A DNA stretch of 64,000 nucleotides, taken from Platynereis dumerilii (taxonomy: Eukaryota > Annelida > Polychaeta > Phyllodocida > Nereididae). Of the stretch, positions 41,912 through 53,231 are shown in pieces. Below the pieces are notes generated by a model, which saw only the letters and a list, made by a program, of their open reading frames with translations, did not search any database and was not told the DNA's origin. Positions within the stretch are counted from its first letter, which is position 1, and every line of letters begins with the position of its first letter. The DNA is taken from positions 23,005,865 through 23,069,864 of the forward strand of contig JAPTHN010000012.1 in the NCBI GenBank assembly GCA_026936325.1, written 5' to 3'. A program made the translations under genes and the position numbers.

Positions 41912-42799
41912 TTAATATAGTGTGCTAAATTTCAGAATTTTACAAACAATCCATTTCAAACCACAAAATGGCCATGTTGCAAGGTGATATAGAAAAAAGA
42001 AATCATTTCATGAATAACCTTGGAAAGGGCTTTAGAATGATGCATGGAAATGTGTGTGATCAGCCAGGTAGCTCAACCTCATTTTTGTTGAAGGAGCTGC
42101 ACATTCATTGTGAGATGAGAAGACTGGGAATCTTAGACATACTCCATTGACTAATAAAATTAGTTGTCTCGGTAAGGATCACTAGATACAACAGTTACTG
42201 ACATCCATCAAAATTCAATGGACCCTGACAAAAATGAGTTCCATAACTAAAATATTTATTGAAGTTTACCAATTTATTCATTACCATTAATTTGCGACAA
42301 ACCACAATTTGAGAAAAATATCAGAAACCCAAGTTATTTAAAGGGGCATAATTTAGAAATCTATTCAAAATGCAAAATTTCAGAGGTCCAACTCCAAAAT
42401 TAACAGAATCATGGAGCATTGAAAAAATAACATTTTTTCATATTTTTGCTGAATTTGCTGATATAAATTTTTGTAAGAGCATTTAGAACCCCAAAAGGGT
42501 GCCTTTGTCATTTCAAATTAAAGGGTATTTAACACATATTACGGTCAATTTTCACGTCCATAGGTATAACCGTTTCATAGCTCTGCTCCGGAAACGAAAA
42601 AAAAATTTTTTTTTACATTTTCAATATTTTACAAAAACTGTATCCATTGCTTAAAGTTACTCTGAATGATAGGTTAGGATTGGACCAAAACTTAATCTAA
42701 TTTTTTCATAATCTTGTGCAGCAACCTCAGTCGCCTTGTTGACCATGATTGCGATTCAACTAGGCGACAGACAACTAGGCTACGACACTACCAACTAGG

Positions 42800-43611
42800 C
42801 AGTGTTCAAGCAGGAATTTCATTTGGGCATGCACAAATTCTGAAAAGGAGGGCACTTTTCAGATTGACCAAGGATATATGCAGAGCCCGGCTCTGCGAAT
42901 AGTGAGGTCAGTCTATTGGCAGAGCCGGCTGGCTCTGTGAATAGGCTGACCTGTCTATTGGCAGAGCCGGGCTCTGCATATAGCCATTTCTGTCTATTCA
43001 CAGAGCCGGGCTCTGCCAATAGCCAACCGTCTATTTGCAGAGCCGGGCTCTGTGAATAGGCAGACATGTCTATTGGCAGAGCCCGGCTCTGTGAATATGC
43101 TCACCTGTCTATTAGCAGAGCCAGGCTCTGTGCATAGCCATTCCTGTCTATTGGCAGAGCCCGGCTCTGCCAATAGACAGCTGTCTATATGCAGAGCCGG
43201 CTCTGTGAACTCAAGTTATGTGCCCCGTGATTTTCTTTATAACTTAACTAGAGTTTAAAGTACATGCAGTGTCAACAAATGATGTTTATTTCAATTATTT
43301 GGATCCAAAACACAATAAATTCACACATCCATACAATCCGCGGGCTCCATGAAAAGAAAAGTTAATCTAAAAACTGAGCGGCTCTGCATATAGCTAGGTG
43401 AAGCTATTGGCAGAGCCCGGCTCTGCGTATAGCCACTACCTTTCAGATTTGAAGGGCACTTTTCTGAATTGAAGACCTTTATTTAGTGATTATTTTGCTT
43501 TCTATCGCAAATTTGGGCATGGTGGGCAAGAAGTTGGGCATGGTGCAGATGAGGTTGGGCATGGCGTAGCACCATGCCTTTAAACCTTTAAATAGCCTAG
43601 CTGGAACACTG
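42800..43611. mobile_element. Nested hAT-like element with a palindrome array
   Basis: The ends read CAGTGTTCAAGC and, inverted, CAGTGTTCCAGC. CTAGG flanks both sides (5 bp). Its CAG...CTG ends suggest hAT, but an 8-bp duplication is not clear because the target itself is repetitive. The outer parts repeat 'ttgggcatg' and 'gggcacttttc'. Confidence 0.65.
42875..43430. repeat. Array of AGAGCC(C)GGCTCT palindromes
   Basis: Nine palindromes GCAGAGCCSGGCTCTG(C/T) spaced 34-43 bp apart in 42875-43210, and about one and a half more at 43375-43425. Each is flanked by TCTATTGGC or CATATAGCC type arms, so many units could fold into longer hairpins. Confidence 0.9.
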
Positions 43612-43920
43612 CTAGGTAACCACTACCAACTAGGCTATAATTGTTGGACAACTAGGTGACAGCAGATACCATCCAGGTGACACATTTTATTGGGGATACC
43701 AACCTGGTGACAGATCGCCTTCAGTGGTGGTCAATTAGAAAATGAATTGTCACCTAGTTGGATGTGTTTTGTGAACTTGTGTCACGCAGTTGGATGTGCA
43801 GTGTCAATTTGAGTCGACTAGTTGGAATTGCTTGTCACCTAGCTTGCACTGGTATGAGATTTCCAAATTTCTTGTCAATTAGTTGGTACTGACAGGTGTC
43901 ACCGTTGACCACACACCTTG

Positions 43921-45083
43921 TTTTACTATTCAACAAGCCCTAGCGAATAGCCACGGACAATGTGAGAAATGGCTTTCAGAAGGCCCTAGTCCCAACATGG
44001 ATGACACACAAATTAACACGGTGATTACATTGTATTAATTTTTCAAATTTCACTAGTCCAAAGCTTTTTTCCAGGTAGTCAGGACTATCGGACGTCCACT
44101 ACTTCGCACACTGGCCCAGCCAACCGGGTTTATCATTATGTAATAGGCGCGCGTAATGTGTCTGTCATCAGACTTTTTCGCTGCACTGCTGAAGGTTTGC
44201 TGCTAAGCAGCCTGATTTTATTGGCTGTCAACGATGATTTTGAATTGACCACTGTCAAAGTCCTGGTTGGGACCCTTGATTGAATGAAAGGGTCATGGGA
44301 GGGTATTGGTATTGACATTGCTGGGGTTAGAGACCTGTGGGGCTGAGGACATCGACAGTCCTGGCCAGACGGTAATTTGAATCCAATTTTGCTTTCCCTG
44401 GCCCCTGGGTAGACCTGGCATGGGCAGCCTGGACGGCGGGAAGTCTACTGAAAAGTAGAACTGTTCCCCAGTCCATGCCAACATGGCCGCTGGAGCACGG
44501 AGACGGGAGTGACATCACTTGGAATCACTTTAGCTAGCTGAAATAGCTCATTCTGAACAGCTGGACGACTCTGACACCAAAAGCTGATACATTGTTGAAA
44601 CCAATGTATGTTTTCTAACTGAGATACGTTACAGATACTTACCAACTTAATTACTTTACAAAAATTCCCATTTTAGTATGAAACCAGCGCAATATTTCAG
44701 CATTTCTTCCATCATTCGTATCGAAGTGTCGCGGCGAATGTTCCGCCGTCTTGAAGCGTTTTCGTTTGGGGGAACTGAACTGGACAGTGAGTCAGGTTCG
44801 GGGCGTTTTCGATATTTCGATTTGAAACTCTACATGCTCTAGTGATCATAGAATCAGAAGATATTAAACATAATAAACACCAGTTCAATATGAGGGGGGA
44901 TGTGCCCCGAATAGGGATGCCACTGATTGAGGAGCTCCAGATAATATGAAACTTTTGACATGTGACATCTTGACACCATGATCCACCCTGAGCTGATGCG
45001 TCCATGCAGTCATTAGGCCTAAACTTGGCAGCAAACTGGGCGAAGTTATATTCAACCCCTTGGCCTTTGATGTTTCCCATAGA
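43921..45083. other. Spacer upstream of gene E
   Basis: No gene recognised; the short open frames have no domain or plausible splice support. Confidence 0.45.
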
Positions 45084-45276
45084 CAGTGGCGTAACTGGGG
45101 GGTCTCGAGCGGGGGGGCACCTGGGGGGGCACGCGATTCTCTGGGGGGGCACCCTCAATACTAACTGTATATTTTAGCCAGAGTTGGAAAGTTCATATGG
45201 GGGGGCACCTGGGGGGGCACAGGTCCAGTATGGGGGGGCACGTGCCCCCCTGTGCCCCCCCATAGGGACGCCACTG
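45084..45276. mobile_element. CAGTGGCGT-family hAT-type MITE
   Basis: A 193-bp element, CAGTGGCGTAACTGGGG to CATAGGGACGCCACTG, with the exact 8-bp duplication CCCATAGA (45076-45083, 45277-45284). The interior is built of 'gggggggcac' strings. This is the clearest copy of the family. Confidence 0.92.
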
Positions 45277-45589
45277 CCCATAGACAGCAATAGCTACTAA
45301 AACAGGTTTTGCAAAAATTAGTGTGGTGACAATTAACTGTCATCAGAATATATCAGATTATAAAAAATATGATAGCATCACATAACGTACAAAATTAATA
45401 ATAAAATCTGCAGTTAAGCATAACTAAATCTGGTGTGCAGGCTCCATTTCTTGTATGGGTCGAAACTGTTGAAAAATTATTCAACCCCTCAGTCCCCTTG
45501 CTTCAATGTTAGCTATTCCAATGGAAGCAATCAAGGGGTTTGAATAACTTCTGAAATTTTTTAGCCCCTGCGCGAAATGCAAACTGCCC

Positions 45590-45652
45590 CCCCCTCTCCA
45601 CAGAATTGTATGCACCCCCCCCCCACTCGAGACCCCCCAGTTAAGCAACTGT
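45590..45652. mobile_element. Fragment of the CAGTGGCGT family
   Basis: Reverse complement reads CAGTTGCTTAACTGGGGG followed by GTCTCGAGTGGGG, matching the left end of the element at 45084. The other end was not located. Confidence 0.6.
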
Positions 45653-46657
45653 CCTCAATTCTCAATTTAAGTCCGTTAGGCTTATACACTGTAGGTCAAG
45701 GTTTTTCAATCAAATTCGGTTATTTAACTTAAAAAAACAAAAAACAATACCTTTCAGAGTGTCATAACAATAATGAAATTCACAGGCCTCGACATGAAGC
45801 ATTTTATATGAAATTAAAGCACCGAACATTCACATGCCCAATTCAAGCATTTTTCTGAACTTATGATTAACGTCGTCGCTACTTTTTTAACATCCTCGCT
45901 ACTTTCATCGAGAATGAACAGGCTAATAAGTAATAACATCAAAGAAAAAAGTCAAGCTTCCTTCGAACTGTGCCATGTAGGCCTATTTAGGATGGAAGAG
46001 CATTACAGAAGAAGAATAATAATGATAAACAATGACATTCAAAATATCAATTTATTTTCGTCAGCCTCAGTCTCCCAACACACACTTTCATCAAAATTTT
46101 TAACCACACAAAAATAGTACGCAGATAGACGTAAGAATTGTCTGTCAAAGCTATAAAATTCAGAAATTACGTATAACTTCCACAGACAATTCACAACATG
46201 AAAACAGAACTTTTTTTATCACATACCAGGTATATATATCCAAAAATATTTAAAAGGCACACTGTGAATAAACTATCAAGTGTTATTCATTGTGTGGAAT
46301 GTTAAAATATTTACATTTTCACAATGTTTTAAAACATATTATTATTATATTCATTTCCACATCTGAACATAATATCCACGTATCGTATAAATTTAGTAAA
46401 CAAATGCATTCACATATATACATAACTTTACAAGACTAAAAACTTTTTTAAAATAATTTGTGTGTATAAATTGCTTAATGTAGAATTCTGTACTTACAGA
46501 CAATTCTTTTCCTCTCACAAAAATCATGTGATTCAAACATTTGTTTTGGTTCGGTTACAAAATCACACAAATAAATTTATCAAACTGGTTAGGCCTATAT
46601 AATGCTTAATAAACATACTTATGATAAATGCTTGTTGACCATGGGTTGATAGTTCTT

Positions 46658-46790
46658 GCGTCCAACAGAAAACCTAGTAAGTCATCTTTTCGAAGCAAAA
46701 CCTTTCACCTGCAATATTTTTACTTTCCAGAATTTTACCCCGGGTCAATTTTGCCCAAAATGTGACTTACTAGGTTCTTCCATTGGACGC
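46658..46790. mobile_element. Short inverted-repeat element (GCGTCCAA...TTGGACGC)
   Basis: About 27-bp imperfect inverted repeats (GCGTCCAACAGAAAACCTAG and its inverse) enclose about 80 bp. No target duplication is visible. It lies about 450 bp past the stop codon of gene F, possibly in its 3' UTR. Confidence 0.65.
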
Positions 46791-47237
46791 TAGAGTGGGT
46801 GGGAGTGAGTTAAAGTATAACTTTTCATTTAAAATGTTTCAAGGTCAAGAGAGTTGACAAATTTTCCTTCAGCGTTCAGGATATGTAGTTAAAATGTTTC
46901 AGTGATATCTCATCTTCAACTTACACGAGAAAGGCAATGATCAGCTGATGAAGACAGTGTGATGTTGACAAATAACATAAATAATATGGCTTAATTTTCA
47001 AGAATGTTAAGGCTAAATTTACGCTAAATCAGTAACCACGCTATCTCCAGAAGGGACCTTCATTAACTCTATCAAGATGTAAATTTGTTAGTTTAAAATC
47101 AATCAAGGTCTAAAGGAGCATTCATGAGGTACATTACAAAAACCCCACCTTTTTAGACCAAAATTAAGTAAAAATGAAATTATCCTTGCCACAAAACTAC
47201 TGAAACAATCTTGTCACAATCGATAATGATCACTACA

Positions 47238-49118
47238 TCAGTCCGAGCTGGACACACGATTATATATTGCTTTGCATCTGAGTTTTTTATGATGCTTGGA
47301 TAAAGACTCAGCCCGAGTAAATGTTATTCCACAATCTTGACACTGAACAGGTTTAACTTGCATGTGTGACAACAAGTGAGTTTTTAATCTTTTCTTGTTG
47401 ATGAAACGTTCTCCACAATTGCCGCAAGTAAAAGGAGTTTCTCCAGTGTGCAACCTCAAATGATTCACCAAAGTTGAATTACGTTTGAATGCAGATCCAC
47501 AGAATTGGCAAATGAAACACCCCTCTCCGCTGTGCACGACCTTGCGATGGCGATACAAGGTGTCTGCTCGGCTGAAGCTGAGACCGCACTCTTCGCAAAT
47601 GTGATCTCGCACTCCATAATGCGTGCTCAAGTGAAGGGTCAGGTTTCTTTTCGACACGAATCCTTTTCCACAATGTTCACAAATGAATTGTTTCTCTTGC
47701 AAATGTTGCTTCACGTGTCTCCTAAATGCATTTCGCTTGTCAAATACCTTGTTACAGACATTGCAAGAAAGAGGAAATACAATGTCATTTTCAAATAATC
47801 CTTTGTGAGATTGTTTGAGTCTGCGCTTATACTTCGGCTTCATCTGGGACTCATCACATATGTCTTGTTCTTCTTTTTGTTCCCCTTCACTGTTTTCAAG
47901 TGTTTCTTCTTTGTTGCTTGCATCAGTCTCCTCACAATTGAGCGCTGGGTCATCTTTCTTTTTCAAGTATTCTTCCTCATGAACATTAATGTGCACCACC
48001 AGCTTACATTTCCGAGCGAATCTTTGCCCACAAATATTGCAAGCATGGTTTTTTTCTTTGCACCGGGATCTTGTGGATAATGCCGAACCAACTTGTTTAA
48101 CAATATCCTTCGAGCCTTTACTTTTCAATTTACCATTGTGCATTTTATGTGTTGAGCCTTTACTTTTTAATTTACCATTGTGCAAATGTGTTGAGCCTTT
48201 ACTTTTTAATTTACCATTGTGCATGTTATGTGTTGCTCTTTTTCTGTGAGCTGCCACATGTCTTCTATACATCTTCTTACCACGAAACCCTTTGCAGCAA
48301 TGTTTACAAATAAACGGCCTTTGGCTTTTGTGTTGCTGCATATGCACAAACAAATGGCACTTTTCAATGAACTGTTTCTTACATAACTCACAAGTCAGAG
48401 GGTTTTCTTTATGTTCTTTCATATGATCACAAAGGTCAACTAATAACATAAATTTCCTCTCACAGAATTCACAAGCGAGTTCATTTTCTGGTTTTTCTCC
48501 TTGGTATGCGGCATTTTCTCCCTTGTGTATTGCACCGAGTAGTCCACCTTTTGACACACGCGTCTCCCCATCTGGCAATCCATTAGTTTTTGCTTCTATC
48601 ATGAGGGTAGATGGATTTAATTGCAATGCATTGGTTTCTTCTGTATGGAAAGCATGATTTTCTGTGTTAGCGATCACACTTGTATCCCGACTTTGCAGTT
48701 TAATTGTTTCTTCCATGGACTTCGGACAATCTTCAATTTCCAGCCCATTCTCTGTATTTGTATACCTGTACACAGCTTCCATCTCTTCAGCTTCTGCAGG
48801 CACTATGAGGATTGCCACAGTTTCTGGTGATGTAATGTTAGCCGAGGCATCCGACAAAATATTGTCAGCCGAGGCACCCGACAAAATATTGTCAGCCGAG
48901 ACACCCGACAAAATATTGGCAGTGTTCGCAGATTTCCTGACACTGTCTATAACCTCATTCTGGTCTGAGTTCCTGTAATCTGGGACGTCTGCTTGTGTAA
49001 CATTTCCTTGACCAACTGTGGAACTTCCAGTTCCAAATTTTTGGCTACTAGTAATTGTATGGGGCCTACAGTTGCCATATGTATCCATCATCATACATGA
49101 AATAACTTCCATCATCAT
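47238..49118 (-). CDS. Gene F: ten-finger C2H2 protein
   Basis: The open frame reaches 49130, but its first codon there is GTG. The first Met codons are three consecutive ATGs at 49118, 49115 and 49112, the last in good context (ATGATGG), and an in-frame stop lies upstream near 49162. The protein is about 626 residues. N-terminal repeats (SADNILSG, three times) and an acidic region precede ten C2H2 fingers: three at about 215-290, one near 360 and six at about 450-610. Between the third and fourth fingers a Lys-rich repeat (HNGKLKSKGSTH, three copies) is encoded. Its finger linkers (THYGVRDH, HSGEGCF, HTGETPF) are closer to the standard type than those in genes A and B. It lacks the ELAAKF module, so it is a more distant cluster member. 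Confidence 0.88.
   Translation of the reverse strand: MMMEVISCMMMDTYGNCRPHTITSSQKFGTGSSTVGQGNVTQADVPDYRNSDQNEVIDSVRKSANTANILSGVSADNILSGASADNILSDASANITSPETVAILIVPAEAEEMEAVYRYTNTENGLEIEDCPKSMEETIKLQSRDTSVIANTENHAFHTEETNALQLNPSTLMIEAKTNGLPDGETRVSKGGLLGAIHKGENAAYQGEKPENELACEFCERKFMLLVDLCDHMKEHKENPLTCELCKKQFIEKCHLFVHMQQHKSQRPFICKHCCKGFRGKKMYRRHVAAHRKRATHNMHNGKLKSKGSTHLHNGKLKSKGSTHKMHNGKLKSKGSKDIVKQVGSALSTRSRCKEKNHACNICGQRFARKCKLVVHINVHEEEYLKKKDDPALNCEETDASNKEETLENSEGEQKEEQDICDESQMKPKYKRRLKQSHKGLFENDIVFPLSCNVCNKVFDKRNAFRRHVKQHLQEKQFICEHCGKGFVSKRNLTLHLSTHYGVRDHICEECGLSFSRADTLYRHRKVVHSGEGCFICQFCGSAFKRNSTLVNHLRLHTGETPFTCGNCGERFINKKRLKTHLLSHMQVKPVQCQDCGITFTRAESLSKHHKKLRCKAIYNRVSSSD
48108..48236. repeat. 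Coding repeat (HNGKLKSKGSTH) in gene F
   Basis: Three copies of a 36-42 bp unit separated only by NM, L or KM variations. The product is a highly basic spacer of about 40 residues. Confidence 0.9.
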
Positions 49119-49130
49119 CAAGCTTGTCAC

Positions 49131-49510
49131 TCCTATGCTGCATAAACTATAGCCGATGTCTCAGGCCAGTATAGTTCAGCCTCAGGCTCAGCTGGTGTTT
49201 TTAACCAGTCCAGGCACTAACCAACTCACGAACATCTGCAAATTTGTGAGAAATTCAGTCCATAAGATTTCACACTCTTCAGCTCTAGCAAAGTCTGTTG
49301 TTGTTGTCTTCTTGTGCCAGCTGAGGTGTCCCAGGTTGTCCAAGTAGACTCACACGAGTCACGACTGTCGACTGTACAAGCAACAAGTAACAAGCAAGCA
49401 GCACAGCAAGAACGGCAACTAGAAAACGGAAGTTTCCTACAAAACGCCTTTCCATCGGGAAAAACTAAAAAGCGGGTTGAAACAAGCGGGTAGCGGGCAG
49501 CGGGTGTTTG
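49131..49510 (-). promoter_or_regulatory. Probable 5' UTR and promoter region of gene F
   Basis: Higher GC than the surroundings and free of repeats. The minus strand carries a short uORF (ATGCAGCATAGGAGTG..., from about 49144) overlapping the main start in another frame. No TATA box was recognised. Confidence 0.4.
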
Positions 49511-49620
49511 CATAGAATAGAATAGAATAGAATATTTATTTGCCAAAATGAGATTGATAGGCTACATTAATAATAGTTAAATAAAATTGTATAAATAGTA
49601 GTAAAATAAACATACATTTT
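49511..49620 (-). mobile_element. Probable LINE/SINE 3' tail with ATTCT repeats
   Basis: On the minus strand an AT-rich stretch ends 'ggcaaataaat' followed by four or more ATTCT units (49514-49533). This structure is typical of non-LTR element tails. Too short to assign a family. Confidence 0.5.
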
Positions 49621-49709
49621 CAACAGCTGCTTGTCTTGTCTGCTGGATCCATGTATTTCTATGGTTGGATCATATATATATCTCATTCGTATCTATTAGT
49701 GGACCAGCC

Positions 49710-50240
49710 AAGACATGATTCTGTACTGGTAGGCATTTTTTGTTAATGCAAGGAAACCATGCCAATTAGATAGGTCATAGGTTAGAGAAAAAGATTAGGG
49801 TGGATGCCACCGTCACATTTGCATATTTATGTTAATTAGAGCTCGTTAAGGTCAAAAGGGAGAAATTTCAGGTTTTTACCAATTTTTCAATGTTAAAATA
49901 AATTCAATTGAACTTCTGCAGACAAAATTGATAGCTGAAGGTCAAAATTGATATTTAAGCAACAACAAAAAATTATTAAGATAAAACTCATTATTAATGC
50001 CTGAATAAAGGTTTTTAGGTCATTTCTAGGTCAAATATTTAAATGCATAAAAAACACTGTGATGGACCATGATTCTGTTAGAGGCATTTCTTGTTAATGG
50101 AAGGAATCTATGCCAGTTTGATAGGTAATAGGTTAGAGAAAAGGACTAAGGTGGATGTCACTTCCAGATTTGAATTCTAAGGTTAATTAAGGTCAAAACC
50201 AAGAAAATGGTGATTTTTCTGCAAAAATTGAAAATAAAAT
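49710..50240. repeat. Diverged direct repeat, about 340-bp period
   Basis: The block 'ttcttgttaatg.aaggaa.c.atgcca' to 'ggttagagaaaa.ga.ta.ggtggatg' occurs at about 49738-49890 and again at about 50085-50240. No coding signal. Confidence 0.6.
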
Positions 50241-51290
50241 TAATCAAAATGACCTAAAGTGATTAATAGCACAAGCTTAGGCCAGAACTATACCTCAAAG
50301 TAATGAACTTTGCTATTTTGATACTTAATTAATGCACTTCACCCTTAACGATGTATTTTAAAGGACACATAATGATTGACTTACTCCAAAAAGCATCCTT
50401 TTTTTCCAGTTCAAATATCCTGAGAAATTTTTTTTGCCGAATGCCTGCTTAATAAGTATGTATTGAACATCTGCCTTTTCCTAGAGTAAAGCTATCTATA
50501 CCAACAAGAGCAGGTACTGCCTCCATATCCCCCATGCCCTACACATTTACCTATACCCACCAGAATTCCAATTTAGTTATGCCAAATATTTCCACCAGGG
50601 CCACAATTGTGCATACATGTAAGGATGTGGAGACACCTGGGGGTGGAGTTTGCTTTTAAAAATAACATGGCTGCAGACCAAAAGCACAGCAAAAAGTATT
50701 TGGGATGTGGAAATGGTTATGATATTTATTGATTTATGGGCAGATTTGACAAGTTCAGGGGGGTCTTTGAATGTTGGGAAAGGATGAGCATTGTGTATGG
50801 TGTGGTGTTTGAGATATTTGATGGATGCCATGCATGGATACTAAAAGTACAATCCCCCATAGCATAGCATGGGGGATAATTAGTAAGTGCTATAAATATT
50901 AATTAATTGACTCATGGCGAACTTAACTTTGCACTCACAGAAGTTGCCAAAGTCAACAATTGATATTTTGGATGCTCCTTGACTAACAGGCCAAAGTAAT
51001 TCTCGTTAGTTCCAATATACCTACATGTACTCATGACCAAACTGATTAATTAGAGTTTTTTTCATTCAATATTAATTAATGTTGCAGTTGCGGATAAAAG
51101 GTTTAAACCTAGAAATAACAGTATTCCCCCAAAACATGGATTTTTAGGCAGACTTCTCAGCCAAAGATTTAGTTGGGAAAATTAGAGAGGTCCCTCTGCA
51201 CCGTACGTGAATAGTTAAAAAGTTATTTTGGTACCCTAATAATGGCAGGTTGGGAATGAGTTATCCAGTGATCAAGAAAGGTGGAATTGA
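50241..51290. other. Spacer
   Basis: Nothing recognised. Confidence 0.45.
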
Positions 51291-51299
51291 ATAAACATG

Positions 51300-52075
51300 A
51301 GCGAGTTTTGTGTTTCAGAAGAGATTTTTGACACTGACAGAAACATTTATTTAGCGTTTGGAGGGTTGACAGTTGTAGTAACATGAAAACAAAGATGCCA
51401 AATGAAAGCTGTCAATATGGGCTATCCATCCATATCCATTTTGGTGTTTTAAGAATGCCTTATATAGTGATTTGGGATAGGTGGGATTGAAAATTCATTA
51501 GAGAATTTTGTGCTTCCGAGGACATTTTTGACACTGACCATAACATTTATTTAGCTTTTAGAGGGTTGACAGTTGTAGTAACCAGGAACCAAGGTGCCAA
51601 ATGAAGGCTTACATCAAGGGCTATGTATCCACATTTGTTTTGTTGGGTTAGGAATGATTTATGCGGTGATTAGGACAGGTGGAATTGAAAATACATGGGA
51701 GAATTTTGTGTTTCCGAGGAGATTTTAACACTGACCGCAACATTTATTTGGCTTTTGAAGGGTTGAAAACTGCAGTAACAAGGAAACCAATGTGCATAAT
51801 GCAAGCTTACATCAAGGGCTATTTATCCATATCCATTTTGATCTGTTAGGAATATATGGTGATTAGGGCAGAAGGAATTGAAAATACATGGGGGAATTTG
51901 GTGTTTCCGAGGAGATTTTCGACACTGACAATAACATTTATTTAGCTTTTTAGAGGGTTGTAAGTTGTAGTAACAAGGAAACTAAGCTGTCAAATGAAAA
52001 CTGACTTCAATGGCTATCTATCCACATATTTTTTGGTAGGTTAGGAATGCGTTATCTCGTGATTGTCATGTGATA
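51300..52075. repeat. Tandem array, four units of about 195 bp
   Basis: The landmark 'gaattttgtg.ttccgagga' recurs at about 51304, 51501, 51699 and 51892 (spacing 197, 198 and 193). Each copy is followed by 'acatttattt.gc.ttt.gagggtt'. Units are diverged, so the array is not recent. Confidence 0.8.
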
Positions 52076-52208
52076 TCTAGATTGGCAAGATGAGAACAAC
52101 TTGATTTTTCCATTTTCTCAATATGAATATTAATGATGCTGGTAGTGCAATAAATTTGAATTGTTAAGGATAATGATATTAAAATTAACATGATATAATT
52201 CTATCAGA

Positions 52209-53231
52209 ACAAGAATCCGCGGATTCAAAACCGACCTAGCGCAATGAAATTGAAGGTGCCTTTGCTTAAACCACTGAGCAACTGATATTGGAAGATAGGA
52301 GAAATAGTTGATTTGAAGATGCTAGACTATTAGTATAGAATCAATGCAGTTTGAACAGATTTCTAAAAAAAAAGGGAAGATGGCTGCCAAAATGGCCACC
52401 ATCTTGGATTTCTCGACATGTTCCTCATCCATACCCACAGGCCAGTACCTGTACCAAATTTCATAACTGTAAGTGAAATATTGAGGTCACAATGGGCAGT
52501 TCAAGAATGAAGAAAGATGGCTGCCACAAAGTATGGTGTTGCATCGTGGGCACTTGATGACAGCAGTATCAACAAATACCAAACAGCCTGGAATATAATG
52601 TACAAGAAAAATATGGAACCTCGACAGACGGGCTCACAGAAGGCTTCTGCCCACAATTGGTCAGACTACACAGATGGATAAAATACTGGGAACTCGATTT
52701 ATGAGACTATAATTCGATGACCTCTGGGTATAATTCAAAAGTTGCAGCTGTAATTCGGCCATTGAGTGCATGTAAGCAGAGTATCACAGCCCGCAACCTT
52801 TTGCTTGCCAAAAGCATGTGCCTTTCCATAGACTATGAAGCAGATACATACCATGGCAACTGCAATCCTTGAACTCTCACTGGTGTTGCAGGGTGTATAC
52901 TCCCTGACAAGAATCCACGGATTCAAAACCGACCTAGCGCAATGAAATTGAAGGTGCCTTTGCTTAAACCACTGAGCAACTGATATTGGAAGATAGGAGA
53001 AATAGTTGATTGGAAGATGCTAGACTATTAGTATAGAATCAATGCAGTTCGAACAGATTTCTAAAAAAAAAGGAAAGATGGCTTCCAAAATGGCCACCAT
53101 CTTGGATTTCTCGACATGTTCCTCATCCATACCCACAGGCCAATACCTGTACCAAATTTCATAACTGTAAGTGAAGTATTGAGGTCACAATGGGCAGTTC
53201 AAGAATGAAGAAAGATGGCTGCCACAAAGTG
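52209..53231. repeat. Recent direct duplication of about 325 bp
   Basis: Sequence from about 52209 to 52532 recurs almost unchanged at about 52907-53231, with about 375 bp of other DNA between. The copies begin acaagaatccgcggattc and acaagaatccacggattc. Confidence 0.85.

Larger units (their letters stand above)
42752..43920. mobile_element. AACTAGGTGACA-family element, reverse copy, carrying a nested element
   Basis: Aligns with 21586-21972 in reverse complement on both sides of an insertion at 42800-43611. Motif orientation again switches from AACTAGG to CCTAGTT across the element. Confidence 0.75.

Noticed and set aside
42875-43430. CRISPR-like array
   Set aside because: Spacing varies, the spacers are themselves repeats, and the genomic setting is animal.
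44712-45158. 148-residue minus-strand frame
   Set aside because: No recognisable domain, runs into a MITE, and its end is made of G-rich repeat.
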